Origin: Candidatus Brocadia carolinensis
GTDB taxonomy: Bacteria > Planctomycetota > Brocadiia > Brocadiales > Brocadiaceae
Length of the DNA stretch: 64,000 nucleotides
Direction of reading: 5' to 3'
Assembly: GCA_002009475.1 (NCBI GenBank)
Contig: AYTS01000107.1
Coordinates: 38,274-102,273, forward strand
Under the pieces are notes generated by a model. It was not told the DNA's origin. It saw nothing but the letters and a program-made list of their open reading frames with translations, and did no database searches. Below are positions 58,487 through 64,000 of the stretch, piece after piece (the first letter of the stretch is position 1; each line of letters opens with the position of its first letter). Made by a program: the position numbers and the translations under genes.

Positions 58487-61202
58487 TCATCCGTTCTTAT
58501 ATTTACCAATCTCAACCCGCGTATCCTTTTGATTTCCTGTCGGCCCCCAATAATTGGCCTTAAATGTAAGCTGCCCATATCCGCCGACAAGCTGCGTTGG
58601 TTTTATGCGAATTGTCGTAGGACTCTGAAACCCACCTTTACGAAAGGTATAATGCTCCCATCCATGATACATCAGAGCCATACCCGGAGGTATTCTCGGT
58701 GAAATGCAGAGATGAGCTATTATCTTTCCATGAGCATTGTAAATCTCGATAGTATCATTATCAACCAAATTGCGGGCAGCAGCCTCAGATGGATTTAAGT
58801 GGACAATAGGCTGCCCCCTCTGTAAGCGCAGTTGATATTTTGCGTCCCGCCATGTTGAATGAATACTCCAACGGCTGTGTGGAGTAACCCAGCGGAGCGG
58901 GTACTTGTCTTCTTGAACCGGAGATTTATACACCGGCAATTCTTCCCCAAACTCAAGAAACCATGGATGATCGATATAGAATTGCTGACGGCCTGTCAGT
59001 GTAGAAAGCGGCTGCTTTAATTCATACATCCTCTGGAAACCATAATATGCAACTCCTTCCTTGATATCACTGGTAAATTCCTTACTGGTGGCTACAAATC
59101 GCCGTGGTTTTTCATTGATTCCGTCCATGGTCATTCCTCTTGTCGCCACCGAGTTGTCCAGGATAAACTGTCCGGCAGCTTTGTCGGATGTTAAAGTACC
59201 CTGAGCGGTAAAATCATTTACCAGTGTTGAAAAATCACGGTGAACAGTAGTTCCGTCTGGTAAGACATCGGTAAATGAGAATTTCGTTTCCTGGAGCGCC
59301 ATGGCTAAGGCCTGCCAGATTTGCCAATCTGTCTTACTTTCCATCTGTGGCTCTATGATAGGGGTAAATGGACTTATATATGAGTGAAGATCGGTAGTGC
59401 TGATATCCCACTTTTCGAACATACTGGCAGCGGGCAGGATTATATCAGCATAGAGGCCGGTTGTATTCACGCGGTAATCAATATCGACAATAAGATCCAG
59501 CTTCGGCCAGAGGTTTGACAATAGTGATTCGAACCCTTTCGCCTGGTTTAAAAAATTTGAGCCCCAAACAAAAAGAATCTTAGGCGATTTGCCACTGTCG
59601 AGTGTTCCCTCTGGATACAACGGCATCCAGCCATTATGAACGCTTTCTCGTATGTAATCAATAACAGGGCGCGGCCAAAGATTATCGACATCGGACGTAA
59701 TATGTGAGTGGATAAACGTCCAGAGTGTTGTCGGCTGGTATCGTTGTTTGGTATGACCAAGAGGACAAGCAAGATCAGAAGCGCCTTCTTCACACCAGAT
59801 CTTCTCCTGACCTACATAATGATCAAATCCCCCGCCGGGTATTCCTACATTACCCGTCAAAGCAGCAAGTAATATATGGCTCCTGTTCGTAAGATCATTA
59901 TGATAATAGTGATTCGTCCCCGCACCCCCAATAATCCTGGCCGGCTTGGTACTTGCAAACTCACGCACAATTTGTTCGATAAGACAATCTTTCACACCAG
60001 TAATGCCTGATACCGTTACAGGGTCATAATCGGCAATCTTTTGTTTCAGCAAGGAAAAGACTGTGGTCACGCGGATTTGATCAGAGATTGCATGTGCGGT
60101 AAAGATTCCCTCAAGGGCAGGGTTTATTGCACCAGGATTGAGCGTCCAGTCCTGAGACTCAAGAAACCCTTGCGTACCAGGCGCAAGGACCGGTGTACCG
60201 GTATTCTGATCCCAGAAATAGAACTTTTCCTGGCTGCCGTTCGAGATCATATCGCTTTCTCTAAGAAACTTTTTCGTATCCATCCGGACAAGCATGGGCA
60301 TATCGGTATATTGTTTTAGATATGCCTCATCATAGAGGCACTTACTTATAATAAAATTTGCCATGCCTAAAGCCAGGGCGCTATCGGTCCCGGGTCTTAC
60401 CGGGATAAAGAGATCCGCATGAATTGAGGTTGGATTGTATTCCGGAAAGATAGCCACTATTTTCGCCCCCCGCATTCGTGCCTCTGTTAAAAAATGGGCA
60501 TCGGGTATGCGGGTTTCCAACAGATTTGATCCCCACACCATGATATATTTTGAGTGAAACCAATCAGCAGCTTCGCATGAATCGGTCCGCACTCCCCATG
60601 TCATCGGCTCACCAGGTGGAAGGTCGGAAACCCAATCATAAAAGGTGCACACAACACCACCGATCAGGTTCGCCAGACGCAAACCTCCTGCATATGTAAT
60701 TGCAAATTTTGCAGGATTAGCCGAGTAGAATGTTATCGTATCGGGACCGTGATTAGCTATGGTATTTACGATTTTGTCAGCAATATATCTCATTGCCCCT
60801 TCCCATGAGATTCTCTTCCATTTTCCTTCACCCCGGGCACCCGCCCGCATTAACGGGTACTTCAAACGCTGTGGGCCATACACATATTCCTTATAATTTG
60901 CACCCTTCTGGCATCCTCGTGGGTTATAGGTAGGCAATGCTGGGTTAATATCCGGATAATCTGCATACTGCTCCTCTTTAAAGGCAATATTGTCCTTAAC
61001 ATAGACCTTCCATGTGCAGGAGCCTGCACAGTTCACGGAATGGGTGGTTCTGCCGGTATAGTCGTATTTCCAGTGTTCACGGTATATTGTTTCCCAACCC
61101 CGATAAGGATACTTTCCGATAGGCTCGCTTATATGCTCTAAGAGATCTAGCGATAAGGCATTTTTAGCCGGGAGGCCATTCTCCGTTGATTTTTTTTTCC
61201 AT
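58487..61202 (-). CDS. Molybdopterin alpha subunit, NxrA/NarG-like (type II DMSO reductase family)
   Basis: Catalytic subunit for nitrite oxidation, nitrate reduction or a related oxyanion or hydrocarbon reaction. The [4Fe-4S] motif HSVNCAGSC, then NPRGC, and the Mo-ligand Asp in YDWVSDLPPGEPMTWG are as in NarG and NXR; WGSNLLETRIPDAHFL and IILPAASMFEKWDISTTDLH follow. As sequenced the frame opens only at GTG 61036, which would lose the first cluster His; ATG 61202 gives MEKKSTENGLPAKNALSLD if the T9 run 61190-61198 is really T8. Corrected size about 905 residues, shorter than Kuenenia NxrA. No Tat signal seen. Confidence 0.82.
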
Positions 61203-61399
61203 GATGCTTTTTCCCCATGATAAAATGACGCATGGTTTTTTGAGAGAGAGATTTTTGTTGATATTTCTTTATCTTAAATTCGAAAGGGAGAACAATTCAA
61301 GAAAAAAAAACCAAAACGACGTATTCAAGTGTGTAATTCAATCAGAGAGAAGGAATGTTTGACCATCAATACCTCCATATACAGACTTCTGCAAAATAG

Positions 61400-61579
61400 C
61401 TTTTGTTGGTGAGAACTGTGCAGGAGCGAAATGGAACAACAATAGAATCAGGAGAGAAATGCCATGATAGCCGGAGGGAAGTGGCTGATTATCTTGGTTT
61501 GCATTATTCGACCATAGGGCGATGTGAAAAAAATAATTCTTTTAGCAAGAATAAAGACCTGACAAAAGCCTCCTCATAG
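61400..61579 (+). pseudogene. C-terminal remnant of a REP-associated (RAYT-like) transposase
   Basis: A frame without start reads GEKCHDSRREVADYLGLHYS then TIGRCEKNNSFSKNKDLT and ends at TAG 61577-61579. The helix-turn-helix with EVADYLGLHYSTIGR is the typical tail of IS200-like REP-associated tyrosine transposases. The catalytic part is gone. It lies between the Mo-enzyme operon and REP-like repeats. Confidence 0.55.
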
Positions 61580-61791
61580 GTGAACCCGTTTCCTCTGTGT
61601 ACCTGATGGCTTGCCTATGAACGGGCTAATTTTGGCTGATTTCGGCTGATCGGATTAAGAGTTTAGACTGGCGTGCTCGCAATGTAGAATGGATATGTAC
61701 CTTACCGCCTGGGGTGGTAGTAGAGGTATTACAGAAACTTGGCACATTGCTCTTAGAATAAAGACGTGCGATAAAAGTAATCCTTTGACAT

Positions 61792-61819
61792 TTGACCTTT
61801 TTCTGATTCATGATATATT
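61792..61819 (+). promoter_or_regulatory. Candidate promoter of the small antitoxin-like gene
   Basis: TTGACC at 61792-61797, 16-base spacer, TATATT at 61814-61819; 31 bases before the ATG at 61851. Confidence 0.45.
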
Positions 61820-61850
61820 ACTTTTTCATAAAGCTAAAAGGAGTGAAATA

Positions 61851-62105
61851 ATGAAACAAGCCGCACTAAATGATACTGCCTCGATTCTCCGCAGAATTGA
61901 AATAATAGAAAAAGAGGTCGTGAATTTAAAATTGTCGGTTCTCAAAAAGCTCACCCCTTCTGTTAAGAAAATTTATTGTAAATCTTCATTGAGGGCACTG
62001 CGAAATGGGGAGGGGAAGGGTGGAATTTCGCCGCACTGGAGCAAGGCGGATCTGGAGAATCCGGCGATTATTGCACGAACATTCCCTGACCTAGCGAAAG
62101 CTTAA
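61851..62105 (+). CDS. Small antitoxin-like protein, 84 residues
   Basis: ATG at 61851 preceded by AAGGAG at ideal distance. The first half (DTASILRRIEIIEKEVVNLK, LSVLKKLTPSVKK) is an amphipathic helix as in small antitoxins next to PIN-domain toxins in related genomes. The second half (GEGKGGISPHWSKADLENP) does not continue that family, so the gene may be a fusion relic. No toxin follows. Confidence 0.45.
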   Translation: MKQAALNDTASILRRIEIIEKEVVNLKLSVLKKLTPSVKKIYCKSSLRALRNGEGKGGISPHWSKADLENPAIIARTFPDLAKA

Positions 62106-62768
62106 CCTTCTTTCAATACGGAATCAATAAGTCGGTATGGTGTCCCCGGAATTCCCGACAGAAAAATCCCGAAGGATGACATGATTATAGGGAAAAAACT
62201 ACACCCCCAGATTCAATCCGGTAGGAGAGAAATGGTGCGAAAATACTGGTATCATGCCACCCCTACGGGGTTAACAATAATTGCATAACGACATGCTATA
62301 ATAATGACATCCCTTCGGGATTCTATAAGCAATCTTTTGTTCATTTGTAGTGGCGTAGGCAAAAATATGCTGAATAGTTAACTTTTTTGTAAGTTTATGA
62401 CAGCCTTATTTACCTCTTATCAGGAGGTACCGTTTGTTTATGAGAGAAAGATTGCTTCGGAAAAGACCCTCGCAATGACAGCGTGCAGTATGTAATCAAA
62501 GGCATGCCGCAACTGGACTTGGCGATGCATCTTATCCGCTCGCAATGACAACGTGCAATAGGTAATCAAAAGGCATAGCCAGTGTCATTGCGAGGGTCTT
62601 TTCCGAAGCAATCTCCCGCTTTCACAACGGAGAATTGGGTGTGGCTTTGCTGTGCTATGAAATTCTTTGAACTACAACTTATTGGTTTAAATTAGCCGAA
62701 ATACGGCTGTTTGCAAGGCTCCCCAAACCTTGCAGGACATTTCTGTGGGGAAAAAGGAGGGGTATGAA
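62106..62768. other. Intergenic region rich in REP-like repeats
   Basis: Contains the stems CCCCTACGGGG near 62262 and CCCTTCGGG near 62311, a copy of the repeat at 56467 (62417-62457), the perfect 32-base inverted repeat below, and two direct repeats CGCAATGACA[AG]CGTGCA plus TAATCAAA around 62471 and 62540. No gene. Confidence 0.6.
62449..62614. repeat. Perfect 32-base inverted repeat pair
   Basis: 62449-62480 is the exact reverse complement of 62583-62614 (arm begins AGATTGCTTCGGAAAAGACC). The arms hold the same CATTGCGAGG and CGAAGCAATCT ends as the repeats at 42983 and 45057, so all belong to one REP family. Spacer 102 bases. Confidence 0.8.
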
Positions 62769-64000
62769 ATGAAAGGATGGAATAGGGTTTTTGTAGCGCC
62801 GGTGGTAATGTTCGTAGCGATATTTTTCGGGAATGCCTTTGCACAGGAGGGTACCGGGAAACCATCAAAGGAAGAGGTGATGCAAAAGGCACAGAAACTC
62901 CGGATGCCCTTCATTGCCAATGAGGGACAGACGGATAAACGGGTGGCGTTTTATGCCCAGACCTTCGGGGGCACGGTGTTTGTGACAAAAGAGGGGGAGA
63001 TTGTGTATGCCCTTCCGGGAAGGAGAGAGGATGCAGGAAATAAGGGTGAGGGGCCGCGAATCAATGCGCGGGAAACGACACTCTCTGCAAAATCCGAAAT
63101 CCTCGACCTGTTTCTTATTTCATGTCGCGAACCCATATCAAGATTCGTTTACGCAAGCCGACAATCCGAATTCCAAACTCCAAAATCGGGGGTCGCCCTG
63201 AAAGAGGAACTGGTAGGCAGGAAGGTTAGCAGGATACAGGGTATGGACAAGGCGGCGACACGGGTGAGTTATTTCAAGGGAAACGACTCATCCAAATGGA
63301 AACAGGGCATCTCCACGTATGACATCGTAACGCTGGGAGAGGTATATACGGGAATAGACGTAACATTAAAGGCGTACGGAGACAACGTGGAAAAGCTCTT
63401 TTGCGTAAAACCAGGGGCAAATGCTGACCAGATAAAGATACAGCTCAGCGGGGCAAGAGAACTGAAGGTTAACAAGGACGGACAGCTTGAGGCAGAGACG
63501 GAGCTGGGTCCTGTAAAATTTACAAAACCCGTGGCATATCAGGAGATTGGCGGAAAGAAAATTGATGTGGAGGTAGACTACGCTATTTCAAATCCACATT
63601 CCCAAATCCCAAATCCGAAATCAGCCTACGGTTTCACCGTCGCCTCATACGACAAGACAAAAGACCTCATTATCGATCCCCTAATTGCCTCCACGTTCCT
63701 GGGAGGGGGTGGCGAAGACTATGGTCTCTCCATTGCCCTGGACACCAGTGGAAACGTATATGTAACGGGGTATACTGGTTCACTAGACTTTCCAGCCACG
63801 GCTGGGGCGTATGATACCTCCTGGAATGGTTCTTATGATGTCTTTGTCTCGAAGCTGGATGGTGGATTAACGAGCCTGCTTGCATCCACGTTCCTGGGAG
63901 GGGCTTCTAGTGAAAAAGGTAACTCCATCGCCCTGGACACCAGTGGAAACGTATATGTAACGGGGTATACTAGTTCATGTGACTTTCCAACCACGGCTGG
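62769..64000 (+). CDS. SBBP beta-propeller repeat protein, 5' part
   Basis: ATG at 62769 after GGAGGGG; an upstream ATG at 62764 is out of frame. The frame is open to the right edge (411 codons) and the gene continues. Signal peptide MKGWNRVFVAPVVMFVAIFF, cleavage after GNAFA. A DUF7948-like N-terminal domain (about 40-300; FIANEGQTDKRVAFYAQ) is followed by SBBP units of about 60 residues: FLGGGGEDYGLSIALDTSGN, VYVTGYTGSLDFP. An insert near residues 110-140 and another near 275-290 look like degenerate palindromic repeats read in frame. Secreted or surface-attached protein; function unknown. Confidence 0.8.
   Translation, partial: MKGWNRVFVAPVVMFVAIFFGNAFAQEGTGKPSKEEVMQKAQKLRMPFIANEGQTDKRVAFYAQTFGGTVFVTKEGEIVYALPGRREDAGNKGEGPRINARETTLSAKSEILDLFLISCREPISRFVYASRQSEFQTPKSGVALKEELVGRKVSRIQGMDKAATRVSYFKGNDSSKWKQGISTYDIVTLGEVYTGIDVTLKAYGDNVEKLFCVKPGANADQIKIQLSGARELKVNKDGQLEAETELGPVKFTKPVAYQEIGGKKIDVEVDYAISNPHSQIPNPKSAYGFTVASYDKTKDLIIDPLIASTFLGGGGEDYGLSIALDTSGNVYVTGYTGSLDFPATAGAYDTSWNGSYDVFVSKLDGGLTSLLASTFLGGASSEKGNSIALDTSGNVYVTGYTSSCDFPTTA

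Noticed and set aside
63686..64000. CRISPR-like repetition
   Set aside because: Repeats are about 180 bases apart, in frame and coding for SBBP units, without spacers.

Overview
The window reads as a draft-quality chromosomal segment of a moderately AT-rich Gram-negative bacterium, most likely an anammox planctomycete of the Brocadia/Kuenenia/Jettenia type. The main pointers are a nitrite oxidoreductase/nitrate reductase-like molybdoenzyme operon with an ethylbenzene dehydrogenase-type heme-b gamma subunit and no NarI (55.7-61.2 kb), futalosine-type UbiD decarboxylase, HPr-EI fusion with PtsN, RNase G next to rplU/rpmA/obg, many TPR proteins, and SBBP beta-propeller repeats. This assignment rests on gene content and has not been checked by a database search.

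Layout. 0-4.6 kb: the end of a B12 radical SAM protein, folK, an LptF/LptG permease, comF and a class V aminotransferase with its own promoter and a candidate pseudoknot leader. 5-13.4 kb: envelope functions (B12 radical SAM protein, polyprenyl-phosphate sugar transferase, long TPR protein, bPH2 and polytopic membrane proteins) and a PhoR/PhoB-type two-component pair. 13.4-16.4 kb: a decayed island with the 3' end of a modification methylase, a DUF3644-like stub, a four-helix-bundle gene, short palindromic repeats inserted in frame, and a Phd/VapC toxin-antitoxin pair. 16.4-27.1 kb: minus-strand housekeeping (class III aminotransferase, coaX, obg, rpmA, rplU, RNase G, DUF2344, HPr-EI, ptsN, hpf). 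27.6-34.6 kb: glycogen debranching enzyme, GlcF-like Fe-S protein, a cysteine desulfurase homologue that has lost its PLP lysine, and a PPC-domain protein. 35.5-42.8 kb: rny, mnmG, an IS1380 relic, a TonB/ExbB/ExbD system and mobB. 43.1-51.7 kb: NapG-like ferredoxin, Nbp35/Mrp ATPase, a large sensor kinase with an NtrC-type regulator, moaA, and a CDGSH protein. 51.7-64 kb: UbiD, threonine dehydrogenase, the NXR/NAR-like operon, mobile-element relics with REP-like repeats, and the start of an SBBP repeat protein running off the right edge.

How genes work together. Several loci between 42 and 61 kb fit making a Mo-bisMGD/Fe-S enzyme: MoaA starts molybdopterin synthesis, MobB assists the guanine dinucleotide step, Mrp and the ferredoxin fit Fe-S supply or electron transfer, and the TorD-like protein would insert cofactor into the NxrA/NarG-like subunit.

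Data quality. At least thirteen otherwise well conserved genes, including rplU, mnmG and RNase G, need one or more single-base corrections to read through, mostly at A/T runs of 6-9 bases. I treat these as probable sequencing indels, report the full gene spans and mark the run. No tRNA, rRNA or CRISPR array was seen.
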